Positions 18,296-28,053 are shown, numbered from the stretch's first letter. The stretch: 64,000 nt of DNA from an uncultured Tateyamaria sp. (GCF_947494755.1 NZ_CANLVZ010000001.1:186001-250000); one strand, 5' to 3'. A program made the numbers and translations. Notes: generated by a model from the sequence alone, not told the origin.

Positions 18296-18754
18296 TCAGG
18301 TATTGGCCGCCGTTCCGCCCGTCGCCGCAAGCAGGCGATCCATGAGGCCATCGAGTGCGCGTTGCTTGAAATAGATGCGCCGCGCGTTGCCGGACTTTTG
18401 CACGACCTCGGCAAAGTAAGACAGTTCGACCACGAAGTTGCCCGCATTTTCATCCGTCGTTTTCTGAACCACCAGGGTGGGGGCCTCAAGCGCCCCGTCA
18501 TATTGCAACAGCAGAAACGCGGCCACATCTGGCGGGGGCAGGATGCGGCACTGCAAAACCCCGGTCGAGACCTCACGCAAGACATCCCCCGGCGCGTCGC
18601 ACGAGGCACGGAAGGCCGAATCTAGCGGTTCGGGCATTGTGGCAAAAACTGCGCGACGAACGGGCAGGTCTTGTTCTGAATTGACCGGTTTCTCTACATA
18701 TTGTGGTGCGCAGGCGCCAAGGGCGACCAACAAAAAGGGCAAAATGGGTCGCAT
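18296..18754 (-). CDS. Putative lipoprotein, uncharacterised
   Basis: 152 residues from the ATG at 18754. The N-terminus MRPILPFLLVALGAC has a lipobox (LGAC), so the mature protein should start at Cys15 and be membrane-bound. The rest is soluble with no family I recognise; it contains CDAPGDVL and a VVELSYF strand. A frame extending to 18874 reads through the upstream regulatory region. Oriented away from nrdJ; the 537 bases between the two starts are non-coding. Confidence 0.7.
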   Translation of the reverse strand: MRPILPFLLVALGACAPQYVEKPVNSEQDLPVRRAVFATMPEPLDSAFRASCDAPGDVLREVSTGVLQCRILPPPDVAAFLLLQYDGALEAPTLVVQKTTDENAGNFVVELSYFAEVVQKSGNARRIYFKQRALDGLMDRLLAATGGTAANT

Positions 18755-18838
18755 GAGAGGCCTTTGTGTGGGGGATGTGATCAGATGACCATATTTTCCG
18801 CAGCGCGGCAAAAGCTTTCTCCTCACAGCTGTGTCAAC

Positions 18839-18847
18839 TGTGGATAA
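18839..18847 (-). promoter_or_regulatory. DnaA-box sequence upstream of nrdJ
   Basis: TGTGGATAA, the exact complement of consensus TTATCCACA. About 450 bases before nrdJ. DnaA is known to control ribonucleotide reductase genes in other bacteria, but a single 9-mer is weak evidence here. Confidence 0.4.
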
Positions 18848-19071
18848 CTTCACGTGAAGCATCCACAGGCCCATCTAAGTCAGCCGGTTTATTCGACAAA
18901 TTGGGGTGGGGCCGGGGGATGGTTTTCCCTTGCGTCAATGGCGTGAATCGGGGGGTGGCGGGATCGGCGAATACCCGCCGGTTGGTCAAGGAAAAAGTTG
19001 CGAAAAAAGATTCAAAATTGCGTTGACGTCGCCCCCTTGAATACGTCACCTTGTGTGGGCCGGATCGTTCA

Positions 19072-19087
19072 CCACAACATTTAGTGG
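19072..19087 (+). promoter_or_regulatory. Candidate NrdR box of nrdJ
   Basis: CCACAACATTTAGTGG matches 12 of 16 positions of the NrdR consensus ACACWATATATWGTGT, including the outer CA...GTG core. It lies 205 bases before nrdJ. A second good box at the usual 31-base spacing was not found (best about 8 of 16 near 19043). Confidence 0.4.
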
Positions 19088-19291
19088 CCAACACTAGGGG
19101 TGATCAATCGGGTACGAGGGACATAACATACACGCCAATTTAACCGGCTTTTCGATCTGCGTGCCAGATTTCCATCTGCGCACACCCGTATCGTCTTGTT
19201 TGTTTGTCCCGTCGTATCGGCACCACATGAGGGCCCCTGCAACGTCGGGTCAGTCCTTGGAAACGACACATGCTGGAAACGAGGCAGCGCG

Positions 19292-22200
19292 ATGAAAATT
19301 GAACGTCAATTCACCAAGACCGGTCAGGACGCCTATGCCGACCTTGATTTCGTGACCACAGTGTCCGAGATCCGCAATCCGGACGGCACAATCGTCTTTC
19401 GTCTGGACGAGGTCGAGGTGCCCGCCAAGTGGTCACAAGTGGCCAGCGACGTCATCGCGCAGAAATACTTCCGCAAAGCGGGCGTGCCTTCCGAACTGGT
19501 GAAGGTCAAAGAGGCGGGCGTGCCGGAGTTCCTGTGGCGTTCGAAAGCCGCCGAAGGGGCCGAGATGGGTGGTGAGACGTCCTCCAAGCAGGTGTTTGAC
19601 CGTCTGGCCGGTGCCTGGGCCTATTGGGGTTGGAAGGGCGGCTATTTCACCACCGAAGAAGATGCGCGCGCCTATTATGACGAAATGCGCCACATGCTTG
19701 CCACGCAACGCGCCGCCCCCAACTCGCCGCAGTGGTTCAACACCGGCCTGCACTGGGCGTATGGTATCGACGGGCCGGCTCAAGGCCACCACTATGTCGA
19801 TTACAAGACCGGCAAGCTGACGAAATCCAAATCCTCCTACGAACATCCGCAACCGCATGCCTGCTTTATCCAGTCCGTGTCGGACGATCTGGTGAATGAC
19901 GGTGGCATCATGGATCTGTGGGTCCGCGAGGCGCGCCTGTTCAAGTATGGCTCCGGTACGGGCACCAACTTTTCCTCCCTGCGCGGTGAAGGCGAAAGCC
20001 TGTCGGGCGGTGGTAAATCCTCGGGCCTCATGGGTTTCCTGAAAATCGGTGACCGTGCTGCGGGTGCCATCAAATCGGGCGGTACGACGCGCCGTGCGGC
20101 CAAGATGGTGATCGTCGATGCCGACCACCCCGATATCGAAGACTTCATCAACTGGAAGGTCATCGAAGAGCAGAAAGTGGCGAGCATCGTCGCAGGCTCC
20201 AAGATGCACGAAGAGAAGCTGAACAGCCTCTTTGCGGCGATCAAGGCATGGGACGGGGCGATTGAAGATGCGTATGATCCCAAAAAGAACGACGCGTTGA
20301 AAGAAGCTGTCAAAGCTGCGAAAAAAGTCGCGATCCCCGAGACTTACGTCAAGCGCGTGCTGGACTATGCGCGTCAGGGTCACACCTCGATTGAGTTCCC
20401 CACATACGATACCGATTGGGACTCAGAGGCCTACAACTCCGTTTCGGGCCAGAACTCGAACAACTCGATCCGCGTCACCAACGCGTTCCTCACGGCAGTA
20501 GAAAAAGACGCCGATTGGGAGCTGATCAACCGCGTGAACGGCAAGGTGCAAAAGGTCGTGAAGGCTCGGGATCTGTGGGCACAAGTCGGCCACGCGGCAT
20601 GGGCCTGTGCCGATCCGGGCATCCAGTACCACGACACGGTCAACGACTGGCACACATGCCCCGAAGATGGCGCGATCCGTGGCTCGAACCCGTGTTCCGA
20701 ATACATGTTCCTTGACGACACGGCCTGTAACCTGGCCTCGATGAACCTGCTGACCTTCCTCAAAGACGGCCAGTTTCAGGTCGAGGATTACATGCACGCC
20801 TCGCGTCTGTGGACAGTGACGCTGGAAATCTCGGTGATGATGGCGCAGTTCCCGTCCAAAGAAATCGCGCAGCGGTCCTATGACTTCCGCACCCTTGGTC
20901 TGGGCTATGCCAACATCGGCGGTTTGCTGATGAACATGGGTCACGGCTATGACAGTGACGAGGGCCGCGCGCTGTGCGGTGCGCTGACCGCGATCATGAC
21001 CGGCGTGGCCTATGCCACATCCGCCGAGATGGCGGGTGAGTTGGGGCCGTTCCCCGGCTACAAGAAAAACGCCGACCACATGCTGCGGGTGATGCGCAAT
21101 CACCGCACGGCCGCGTACGGGGCGAGCGAGGGCTACGAGAAACTGGCGGTGAAACCTGTTGCCCTCGATCACGCCAACTGCCCCGATCCACGTCTGATCG
21201 ATCTGGCCATGTCCACATGGGACGAGGCGCTGAAACTGGGCGAAGCCCACGGCTATCGTAACGCCCAATCGACCGTGATCGCGCCCACCGGCACCATCGG
21301 TCTGGTCATGGATTGTGACACCACCGGGATCGAGCCCGACTTCGCGCTGGTGAAGTTCAAGAAACTCGCGGGGGGCGGTTATTTCAAGATCATCAACCGG
21401 TCTGTCCCTGCGGCGCTTGAAAACCTCGGCTACGGGTCGGCCCAGATCGAAGAAATCGTGTCCTACGCGGTTGGTCACGGCTCCATCGGGAACAGCCCTG
21501 CAATCAACCACACGTCGCTGACGGGGCATGGCTTTGGCCCCAACGAGTTGGCGAAAGTGGACGCAGCGCTCGAAAGCGCATTCGACATCCGCTTCGTGTT
21601 CAATCAGTGGACATTGGGCGAAGAGTTCTGCACCCAAGTCCTTGGCATCCCTGCCGAAAAGCTGAACGATCCGACTTTCGATCTGCTGAAATCGCTTGGT
21701 TTCTCCAAGGCGGATATCGACGCGGCGAACGACCATGTTTGCGGCACCATGACCCTCGAAGGGGCACCGCACCTCAAGGAAAGCCACTACCACATCTTTG
21801 ACTGCGCGAACCCGTGCGGCAAGAAAGGCAAGCGGTTCCTGAACGTCGACAGCCACATCACCATGATGGCCGCGGCACAGTCGTTCATCTCGGGCGCGAT
21901 CTCCAAAACGATCAATATGCCCAACGATGCGACCATCGAGGACTGCCAGAAAGCCTATGAGCTCAGCTGGTCCCTCGGGGTGAAGGCCAACGCGCTCTAC
22001 CGCGACGGCTCTAAACTCTCGCAACCTCTGGCGGCATCGCTGGTCGAGGATGACGAGGACGCCCAGGAAGTGCTGGAAAGCGGCGCACCGTCCGAAAAGG
22101 CGGCTGTGCTGGCCGAAAAAATCGTCGAAAAGATCATCGTCAAGGAAATCGTCAAATCGCACCGGGAAAAGATGCCGCAACGTCGCAAGGGCTATACCCA

Positions 22201-22963
22201 GAAGGCGATTGTGGGCGGCCACAAGGTCTATCTGCGCACCGGTGAATACGAAGACGGCAACCTGGGCGAAATCTTCATCGACATGCACAAGGAAGGGGCG
22301 GGCTTCCGCGCCATGATGAACAACTTCGCCATCGCGGTGTCGGTTGGTCTGCAATACGGTGTGCCGCTCGAAGAGTTCGTGGATGCCTTCACCTTCACCA
22401 AATTCGAGCCTGCGGGCATGGTGCAGGGCAATGACAGCATCAAGAACGCGACATCCATTCTGGACTATGTGTTCCGCGAACTGGCCGTCAGCTATCTGGA
22501 TCGCACGGACCTCGCGCATGTGAAACCCGAAGGGGCGACCTTCGACACGCTTGGTCAGGGCGAAGAGGAGGGGGTGTCCAACCTTTCCGAACTGAGCGAG
22601 ACAGCGGCGTCCAAGTCCTTGGAAGTACTGAAACAAATCAGCTCGACGGGGTACTTGCGCAAGCGTCTGCCTCAGGATCTGGTGGTGTTGCAGGGCGGCA
22701 TGGCCGAGCCAAGCGGGATGGCGGTAGACGCCGCCGTCGCCCTCGAAACCCTGGTGCCCGAAGTGGCGGTCAGCGGCGGTGTCGCGGTCAGCACGACGAC
22801 GACAGCGGTCTCTTCGGGGTCAGTCGGTCTGGATGCGCGCACCAAAGCGAAAATGCAGGGCTACGAGGGCGAGGCCTGCGGCGAATGCGGCAACTACACC
22901 CTCGTGCGCAACGGCACCTGCATGAAATGCAACACCTGCGGCGGAACGTCGGGGTGTAGCTGA
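19292..22963 (+). CDS. nrdJ: Adenosylcobalamin-dependent ribonucleotide reductase, class II
   Basis: 1223 residues from the ATG at 19292. Reduces ribonucleotides to deoxyribonucleotides using a cobalamin-derived radical, with no need for oxygen or a NrdB partner. Recognised segments: SPQWFNTGL near the N-terminus, [45 protein letters not shown], an inserted helical charged region (about 950-990), and a Cys-rich tail with CGECGNY and CMKCNTCGG that should bind zinc or relay electrons. The TGA stop overlaps the next ATG (TGATG). The B12 gene cobK is also in the window at 42327. Confidence 0.96.
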   Translation: MKIERQFTKTGQDAYADLDFVTTVSEIRNPDGTIVFRLDEVEVPAKWSQVASDVIAQKYFRKAGVPSELVKVKEAGVPEFLWRSKAAEGAEMGGETSSKQVFDRLAGAWAYWGWKGGYFTTEEDARAYYDEMRHMLATQRAAPNSPQWFNTGLHWAYGIDGPAQGHHYVDYKTGKLTKSKSSYEHPQPHACFIQSVSDDLVNDGGIMDLWVREARLFKYGSGTGTNFSSLRGEGESLSGGGKSSGLMGFLKIGDRAAGAIKSGGTTRRAAKMVIVDADHPDIEDFINWKVIEEQKVASIVAGSKMHEEKLNSLFAAIKAWDGAIEDAYDPKKNDALKEAVKAAKKVAIPETYVKRVLDYARQGHTSIEFPTYDTDWDSEAYNSVSGQNSNNSIRVTNAFLTAVEKDADWELINRVNGKVQKVVKARDLWAQVGHAAWACADPGIQYHDTVNDWHTCPEDGAIRGSNPCSEYMFLDDTACNLASMNLLTFLKDGQFQVEDYMHASRLWTVTLEISVMMAQFPSKEIAQRSYDFRTLGLGYANIGGLLMNMGHGYDSDEGRALCGALTAIMTGVAYATSAEMAGELGPFPGYKKNADHMLRVMRNHRTAAYGASEGYEKLAVKPVALDHANCPDPRLIDLAMSTWDEALKLGEAHGYRNAQSTVIAPTGTIGLVMDCDTTGIEPDFALVKFKKLAGGGYFKIINRSVPAALENLGYGSAQIEEIVSYAVGHGSIGNSPAINHTSLTGHGFGPNELAKVDAALESAFDIRFVFNQWTLGEEFCTQVLGIPAEKLNDPTFDLLKSLGFSKADIDAANDHVCGTMTLEGAPHLKESHYHIFDCANPCGKKGKRFLNVDSHITMMAAAQSFISGAISKTINMPNDATIEDCQKAYELSWSLGVKANALYRDGSKLSQPLAASLVEDDEDAQEVLESGAPSEKAAVLAEKIVEKIIVKEIVKSHREKMPQRRKGYTQKAIVGGHKVYLRTGEYEDGNLGEIFIDMHKEGAGFRAMMNNFAIAVSVGLQYGVPLEEFVDAFTFTKFEPAGMVQGNDSIKNATSILDYVFRELAVSYLDRTDLAHVKPEGATFDTLGQGEEEGVSNLSELSETAASKSLEVLKQISSTGYLRKRLPQDLVVLQGGMAEPSGMAVDAAVALETLVPEVAVSGGVAVSTTTTAVSSGSVGLDARTKAKMQGYEGEACGECGNYTLVRNGTCMKCNTCGGTSGCS

Positions 22964-23508
22964 TGGGGTATTCGATGCGTTCTATGCGAGACATAATGAA
23001 AAAACTGTCCTTGAACGGCGAGGTGCGCGACCTGCTGAGGCAATTTAATTTGAGTCCTCAGATTGCCAACAAGGCAGCATCAGTCAAAAAACTATCCGAG
23101 GGTCTTGGAGTGGATGTGCATCGTACCGACTTGCCGCGCGGCATGGCCGGTCGTTTGGTGCAGGACCCTTTCTCGGAGAGTAGTTACGCTATCGAGGTGA
23201 ACAAGAGCCACGATGTTCGAAGCCAACGATTTACAGTGCTCCATGAATTGGGTCACTTCTTACTCCATGCGGATCGTACAGATTTCCTAGCTGAACCAAT
23301 GCACTTGAATAGATCTTCTGATGAATTCTACTTCGATACTACTCAAGAGCAGGAGGCAAACGACTTCGCGGATACGTTGTTGTTTGGGGACGGGGCACTT
23401 GCGGCAGCTCACTCTCTTTATCGAGGCGATGTTCCTTCTTTGGCCCACTATTTTGGCGTCACTGAGCCGATGGTGAAAGTTGCTCTGAGGAAATTTGGAG
23501 TAGTTTGA
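22963..23508 (+). CDS. ImmA/IrrE family metalloprotease-like protein
   Basis: 181 residues. HELGH at 94-98 gives a zincin site, with Glu131 in EQEANDFA as the likely third ligand, as in ImmA/IrrE (DUF955) proteases that cleave repressors or stress regulators. Residues 1-60 look helical, but I see no convincing HTH. The first ATG overlaps the nrdJ stop (TGATG); in-frame ATGs at residues 5, 8 and 12 are alternatives. Base composition is visibly more AT-rich than nrdJ, with codons rare in the neighbours, suggesting a recent insertion behind nrdJ. A structured region and terminator follow. Confidence 0.83.
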   Translation: MGYSMRSMRDIMKKLSLNGEVRDLLRQFNLSPQIANKAASVKKLSEGLGVDVHRTDLPRGMAGRLVQDPFSESSYAIEVNKSHDVRSQRFTVLHELGHFLLHADRTDFLAEPMHLNRSSDEFYFDTTQEQEANDFADTLLFGDGALAAAHSLYRGDVPSLAHYFGVTEPMVKVALRKFGVV

Positions 23509-23509
23509 G

Positions 23510-23737
23510 AGAGTTACGTGTCCCGGGGAAGGGATGCGAGGGGGTCGGGCCGGTTTCGGTCGGTCCGGTCCCCGACGAAGATAGGGTGGGGCGGTACGTT
23601 ACGTCCCCCCACCTTTACACGGGGCGGGTGCGCTCGCCCCTAACGACGTTCAGGCCGCAGGCAAAAAAGTACCGGGCGGTTAACATATTGAGCCTGAACG
23701 GCGAAACTAACGGGGAGCGTTCGCGCTCCCCTTTTTT
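23510..23737 (+). ncRNA. Candidate structured RNA or long 3' UTR with five stem-loops
   Basis: After the metalloprotease stop come consecutive inverted repeats: GTCGGG/CCCGAC (23544-23576), GGTGGGG/CCCCACC (23585-23613), GGGGCG/CGCCCC (23621-23640), a 9-base stem CGTTCAGGC/GCCTGAACG (23647-23700) enclosing an AAAAAAG tract, then a terminator. No open frame explains it. It could be an independent small RNA or the 3' UTR of the nrdJ operon. I compared it by eye with tmRNA, 6S, SRP and RNase P RNA motifs and it does not match. Confidence 0.4.
23712..23737 (+). terminator. Factor-independent terminator
   Basis: GGGGAGCG-TTCG-CGCTCCCC followed by TTTTTT: a perfect 8-base stem with a stable UUCG tetraloop and a T-run. 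It ends the nrdJ/metalloprotease transcript or the candidate RNA before it. Confidence 0.92.
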
Positions 23738-23953
23738 GTGGGGGGGCGATCCTGCTGCGGTTTACGGCAGCAGTTTCGATGCGCAGAGTGCAGGCTTTGA
23801 CATGCCTAGACCGTTTCTCGACAGCGGACGTTCACGCCGAACGCAGCGAACGGAAATTTTGAGCCCAACTTGACCGATGCTGCGCCTTGCGCGAATGGCG
23901 GCTTCCGTTCACACTTCGATCCAGAACGAAGCATTTGAAAGACGATACTTGAT
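23738..23953. other. Non-coding segment at the left edge of the accessory region
   Basis: 216 bases with no supported gene. Contains GATGCTGCGCC (23876) and GCGAATGGCGGC (23891); both motifs recur at 31043 and 31070 near the other edge of the accessory region. Confidence 0.4.
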
Positions 23954-24655
23954 ATGGGTTTGCCAACAACCATCATCGAGGATCGCCACATGCTACTGAA
24001 TTATCTTTACACAAATTTCTTTGAGGAAACTCAGTTCTCAGATGCCATCGGCACGACGACCGAAGACCTTCACGCGCTGATCGATGCAAAAGTCTTTCCC
24101 GCCCCATCCTATGTCTACGATGGCAGCGGTCGGTCGATGTCATTCGTCGCGGATTTCATAGACCAGCAAACATATCGCTTTCATCTTCGCGGCCATACTG
24201 ATTGGTATCGCGACATCACCCAACTCGGCCTTGATTCCGAAACCCGTGCCCGAGATCATTTCTTCAGCCGATATGACCATGCAAAAAACGCATTCCTTAC
24301 CAGCCCCCTCGGCGCTGAGTTGCAGGCACAAGCTCCTGCCGTCGCGGATCAATTCGATAAGGAACACGCCACCTCGACCTGGGGTCACTTCCTGAAAGGT
24401 GTATACGGTGTCTGCACCCGCGATGGTCGGCCGGAGTCTGTATTTCTAAAACAGGCTGGTGTGATGTTCATTGAACAGATGATTGGTGTTGGACCCGAGA
24501 AGCTGTCGCATGAAAAAACGGGCTTGCTTCGCCGCGCTGTCGACTTTCTTGACAGGGTGGAGTCCGACTTTGCGCCTCACGAGGCACCGAAAGCATCGCG
24601 CCAGCGTTGTATCGCAGATGTAAGGGCGCAATTCTTTGATATGAAAGCTGCATGA
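23954..24655 (+). CDS. DUF6058-like protein
   Basis: 233 residues; an ATG at codon 13 (MLLNYLYTNF) is an alternative start. Soluble. The N-terminal part looks like an HTH-ish module (FSDAIGTTTEDLHALIDAKVFPAPSYVYD), then helices with RFHLRGHTDWYRDI and a C-terminal region with Lys/Arg. From memory this resembles the DUF6058 'natural product biosynthesis' family, without a demonstrated function. Its stop overlaps the following ArsR-type start (ATGA), so the pair is co-translated. Lower GC than the core genome. Confidence 0.55.
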   Translation: MGLPTTIIEDRHMLLNYLYTNFFEETQFSDAIGTTTEDLHALIDAKVFPAPSYVYDGSGRSMSFVADFIDQQTYRFHLRGHTDWYRDITQLGLDSETRARDHFFSRYDHAKNAFLTSPLGAELQAQAPAVADQFDKEHATSTWGHFLKGVYGVCTRDGRPESVFLKQAGVMFIEQMIGVGPEKLSHEKTGLLRRAVDFLDRVESDFAPHEAPKASRQRCIADVRAQFFDMKAA

Positions 24656-25329
24656 AAGAGGGACCAGACATCGCCCGAATTGCCGCGCTGATCGGTGATC
24701 CAGCACGGGCAAACATGCTGACGGCCTTGATGAGTGGAAAGGCTCTAACCGCTACCGAACTGGCAGCGGAGGCGGGTGTCACCCCACAGACTGCCAGTGT
24801 GCATCTGGGCAAGATGACAGAGGTACATATTCTTCAAAAGAGAAAGCAGGGCCGCCACAGATACTACGCGATACGCGACGAGAACGTGGCCGACGTCATT
24901 GCTGGTTTGATGGGTCTTGCTGAAAAAGTGGGCCTCACACGTACGCGAACCGGGCCAAGAGATGCCGCCCTGCGAACGGCACGGAGCTGCTACAATCATC
25001 TCGCAGGCGACATGGGAGTACGACTCTTCGATGCACTCTATGAACGTGGCTATCTATCGAGATCAGGTGAAGACTTAAGATTAACCGATGCAGGGCACGA
25101 TTTTTTCGCAGATTTTGGCATCGACTTTTCAGCCCTGGATCAGAAAACATCCCCGATGTGCCGGGAGTGCTTAGACTGGAGCGCGCGCCGATCTCATCTA
25201 TCGGGCAATCTTGGCCGTGCGATCCTCGATAGGTTGATAGAGCTGAACTGGGCTGCTCGTGATACCAACAGCCGAGCGATTATCTTCACGAAAAGAGGCA
25301 AAGCTGCATTCATCGACACATTTGGATAA
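24652..25329 (+). CDS. ArsR-family winged-helix regulator
   Basis: 225 residues. Residues 5-85 form an ArsR wHTH: IARIAALIGDPARANMLTALMSGKALTATELAAEAGVTPQTASVHLGKMTEVHIL then a RKQGRHRYYAI wing. The C-terminal 130 residues hold MCRECLDWS, whose two Cys could sense metal or redox state, and resemble the long ArsR proteins related to YdfF/SoxR-like de-repressors. Overlaps the DUF6058-like gene by four bases. Target unknown; autoregulation of the pair is likely by analogy. Confidence 0.85.
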   Translation: MKEGPDIARIAALIGDPARANMLTALMSGKALTATELAAEAGVTPQTASVHLGKMTEVHILQKRKQGRHRYYAIRDENVADVIAGLMGLAEKVGLTRTRTGPRDAALRTARSCYNHLAGDMGVRLFDALYERGYLSRSGEDLRLTDAGHDFFADFGIDFSALDQKTSPMCRECLDWSARRSHLSGNLGRAILDRLIELNWAARDTNSRAIIFTKRGKAAFIDTFG

Positions 25330-25598
25330 CCGGACATTGGCGCAAGTGCGGCGAATTCACACTTCGTCCCGCACTGCGTGAGTTCGTGTATCATGTGGCG
25401 AATGGCAGGTGTACGGTTAAGGTGGGGAATCTGATATTCTTACCGTACCAGTTATGTGAGACATGAAATCAGCCAGTTTTATTTGGTTCGCGCTTGGTCG
25501 GGGGCTGTAACACTGATCGAACCCCTTATGATACGATCCTGCCCCTTACCGTAATCGACACCTTAACGGGGGATCTAGCACTCAGCCGCACTCGACCC

Positions 25599-26210
25599 CT
25601 ATTTGTCTGCAAACAGCAGTTTCAGATACGTACGAAACAGCATGATCTGCTCAGAGGCGTTGTTGTGCTCGCGAAGGGCGCGTTGCAGGACCAATCCGCC
25701 TTCTACCACGCCGGACACCATATCGCCGAGAGCGTCCATATTGACAGCTTCACGGGGCTCATAGACCTGCGCAATCTCTTCAAACATCCCCCGAAACCGC
25801 TTGCGCCAACCAAGGATAGCCTGCCGGTTCAGATCGCGCACGCCCTCATCAAACAAGCGATCCTGATAGGCTGTTGAGGCAATTACGCAGCCAGGATGCC
25901 CAGAAGGCATCTCTTCAAGCATCTCGGCCAAAAGCTTCAAACCTATGAGCATGCAATGAAGTGGGTCATCGTTGAGTTCGCGGGCGCGCGCAAAGAGATC
26001 ATCATAGAGCGCGTTTTCGGCATCAATGTATCGTTCCAGCATTGCCCGGGCCAATGCGTTCTTGTCTTTGAAATGATAAAAGAACCCGCCGCGTGAGATT
26101 TCGGCCCCGGCCACGATCTCTTCGATTGACGTGGCCTCAAACCCTTTTTCGAGAACCGCCGCCTCTGCAATGTTGAGGATTCGGCTGCGTGTATCAATTT
26201 TCTGATCCAT
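25599..26210 (-). CDS. TetR/AcrR family regulator
   Basis: 203 residues. N-terminal HTH: SRILNIAEAAVLEKGFEATSIEEIVAGAEISRGGFFYHFKDKNALARAMLERY (about 8-60), the typical TetR DNA-binding module. The C-terminal ligand domain contains HPGCVIASTAYQ. Divergent from the homocysteine-methyltransferase gene with 188 bases between the starts, so it probably represses that gene and the following run. The effector is unknown. Confidence 0.9.
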   Translation of the reverse strand: MDQKIDTRSRILNIAEAAVLEKGFEATSIEEIVAGAEISRGGFFYHFKDKNALARAMLERYIDAENALYDDLFARARELNDDPLHCMLIGLKLLAEMLEEMPSGHPGCVIASTAYQDRLFDEGVRDLNRQAILGWRKRFRGMFEEIAQVYEPREAVNMDALGDMVSGVVEGGLVLQRALREHNNASEQIMLFRTYLKLLFADK

Positions 26211-26398
26211 TGATCCCGTCCTGGCTGTACTGCGAGTCCAGTTGACCCCTTTTCTACGGTCCGATGCCGATCATGACGCTGCTTTCGACGCTGAAAATAA
26301 GGGCAAAAACAGATTCAGACAACCGTACCACGCGGCAACTATCTGCCCGATACAGCCTCAGGCTAGTCCTTTTGCATCAACTGCAATGGAAAACCTCA

Positions 26399-27343
26399 AT
26401 GCGTATTCAAGAATTGACCAATGCCAAACGTTTCTTTCTCTCCGACGGAGGGCTTGAGACATACATGATCTTTGAAAAGGGATATGATCTTCCTTGTTTC
26501 TCAGCGGCGGTATTGCTCGACTGCGAACCGGGACGCCGCGACCTGACGGAGTATTTTGAGCGCTTCATCGGCATTGCGCGCCAATCCAATCGTGGTTTTA
26601 TTCTGGATGCACCAACGTGGCGCGCCGGAACAGCTTGGGCCGGTCCATTGGGACAGACCCTTTTGGAGGTCATTGAGACGAACAAGCGTGCCGTTGCCTT
26701 TGTCTCTGACATCCGTGACCAGCAAGAAACTTCGAGCTCTCCGATCCTGATCAACGGCCTGGTCGGCCCAGCGGGCGATGCTTACGCGCCCGATACAATG
26801 CTCGCCCCTCAAGACGCGTTGCTTATCCACGCCCCGCAAGTCCATGCCCTGGGCAAGGCAGGCGTGGATATGATCAGCGCAATGACGCTGACTCATGCAG
26901 GTGAGGCCATTGGAATTGTACAGGCCGCCAAGGAAATCGACATCCCAGTCGTGATTGCCTTCACCTTGGAAACTGATGGATGTCTTCCGTCCGGTCAGTC
27001 GTTGGGCGATGCCATTGCCGAGGTCGATGCGGCAACCAACGGCGGCCCGATCTACTACATGATCAACTGTGCCCATCCGGATCACTTCCGAGATGTGATT
27101 GACACGTCTGAGGCATGGACGCTGCGCATTGGCGGTCTTCGCTCCAATGCTTCGCGGATGAGCCATGCTGAGCTGGACGAGGCCGAGGTATTGGATGCCG
27201 GTGATCCGGTCGAGCTTGGTCAACTCAGCGCGGAGCTTCTTGCGCTCCTCCCGAACATCCGTGTGATTGGTGGCTGTTGCGGCACTGATCATCGGCATGT
27301 GGGCTGCATTGCCGGGCACGATCACGCCCGCTCGGCAGCCTAA
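26399..27343 (+). CDS. Homocysteine S-methyltransferase family protein
   Basis: 314 residues from the ATG at 26399; an in-frame frame extends to 26264. TIM barrel starting FFLSDGGLETYMIF. Three zinc ligands are present: Cys224 in MINCAHP and Cys293-Cys294 in IGGCCGTDH. Family members move a methyl group from S-methylmethionine, betaine or other donors to homocysteine. The donor here cannot be told. First gene of a plus-strand run that also holds the barrel protein, GNAT, dihaem peroxidase and RidA. Confidence 0.86.
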   Translation: MRIQELTNAKRFFLSDGGLETYMIFEKGYDLPCFSAAVLLDCEPGRRDLTEYFERFIGIARQSNRGFILDAPTWRAGTAWAGPLGQTLLEVIETNKRAVAFVSDIRDQQETSSSPILINGLVGPAGDAYAPDTMLAPQDALLIHAPQVHALGKAGVDMISAMTLTHAGEAIGIVQAAKEIDIPVVIAFTLETDGCLPSGQSLGDAIAEVDAATNGGPIYYMINCAHPDHFRDVIDTSEAWTLRIGGLRSNASRMSHAELDEAEVLDAGDPVELGQLSAELLALLPNIRVIGGCCGTDHRHVGCIAGHDHARSAA

Positions 27344-27387
27344 TTTCTAACCACTCCCAACACCTTCTCCCTGAAAGGAAAACTCCA

Positions 27388-28053
27388 ATGTTGAAAACAC
27401 TTATCTCTTCTTCTGCCCTGATCTTATCAATGACCAGCTTTGCACAAGCGGACGCCCTGACGGCATTTGACGTGGCCGAAGATCATACCCGTATCCATAT
27501 GGCGGCAGCGCCCGTGCACGAAAACGGGATGCCCGCGCACGGCAACGCTTTCGTCAGCCAGGGTTACATCTACCCCGAAGGCACACTTGCCGATGGTGTT
27601 GTCGGCGTTCAAGAAGACGGCAGCCCCGTTTTCCCAGAGCTGGTTCTGGGCACCTGGACTTGCGATGGCTACTTTGTGGGCGAAGCCGGGAACGCCACGA
27701 CAGGTGTGTGGGTTATCAGTCGGCAGGTCTTTGCCTTTGATGACGGCGCAACGATCATTACGCAAGGCACTGAAATCGCAGATATCGGCAAGGCCAACCT
27801 GCGCCCCGTGACTGGCGCAACCGGCTCATACGCTGAATTTGATGGCGGTCTGATCCAGACCACTTTGGGCTTCAACGATTTCTGGGGTTTGAGCGCGACC
27901 TACACGTTTGAAGATCACCCGATGGACAAGGAAAAAGCCCAAGACGCTTCTTACTCTGGCCATAACCCCATCGATGAGGATGACCATCTGGAATGGGACT
28001 CCGGCGTGCCTGTCGGCCCGGTCTTTGATGCCAGTGTCATCCCGTCGATCTAA
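27388..28053 (+). CDS. Secreted protein, possible allene-oxide-cyclase-like barrel
   Basis: 221 residues, with AAAGGA 8-9 bases before the ATG. Signal peptide 1-22 (ending AQA). Mature protein rich in beta strands: GTWTCDGYFVGE, GVWVISRQVFAF, and LRPVTGATGSYAEFDGGLI, the last resembling the GGTG-x-Y/F-x-x-A/F-x-G turn of allene-oxide-cyclase/dirigent barrels. That assignment is by eye and tentative. The tail (HPMDKEKAQDASYSGHNP) is acidic and hydrophilic. 44 bases after the methyltransferase gene, so likely in its operon. Confidence 0.6.
   Translation: MLKTLISSSALILSMTSFAQADALTAFDVAEDHTRIHMAAAPVHENGMPAHGNAFVSQGYIYPEGTLADGVVGVQEDGSPVFPELVLGTWTCDGYFVGEAGNATTGVWVISRQVFAFDDGATIITQGTEIADIGKANLRPVTGATGSYAEFDGGLIQTTLGFNDFWGLSATYTFEDHPMDKEKAQDASYSGHNPIDEDDHLEWDSGVPVGPVFDASVIPSI

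Larger units (their letters stand above)
18755..19291. other. 537-base non-coding region between lipoprotein gene and nrdJ
   Basis: Divergent promoter region. It contains a perfect DnaA box (18839), two GANTC sites of the CcrM type (near 18945 and 19011), and a candidate NrdR box (19072). I see no protein gene, no tRNA and no cobalamin riboswitch signature. Confidence 0.6.

Noticed and set aside
18755-19291. Cobalamin riboswitch ahead of nrdJ
   Set aside because: B12 enzymes often have one, but no B12-box-like segment was visible.
20423-22636. Very long open frame on the minus strand opposite nrdJ
   Set aside because: It mirrors nrdJ codon bias (GC-rich third positions), is His/Arg/Val-rich with no family pattern, and nrdJ on the plus strand is unambiguous.
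23510-23737. Two-piece tmRNA, 6S RNA, SRP RNA or RNase P RNA
   Set aside because: No tRNA-like TTCGAAT arm with CCA, no tag frame, no SRP tetraloop motif and no RNase P core were found by eye.
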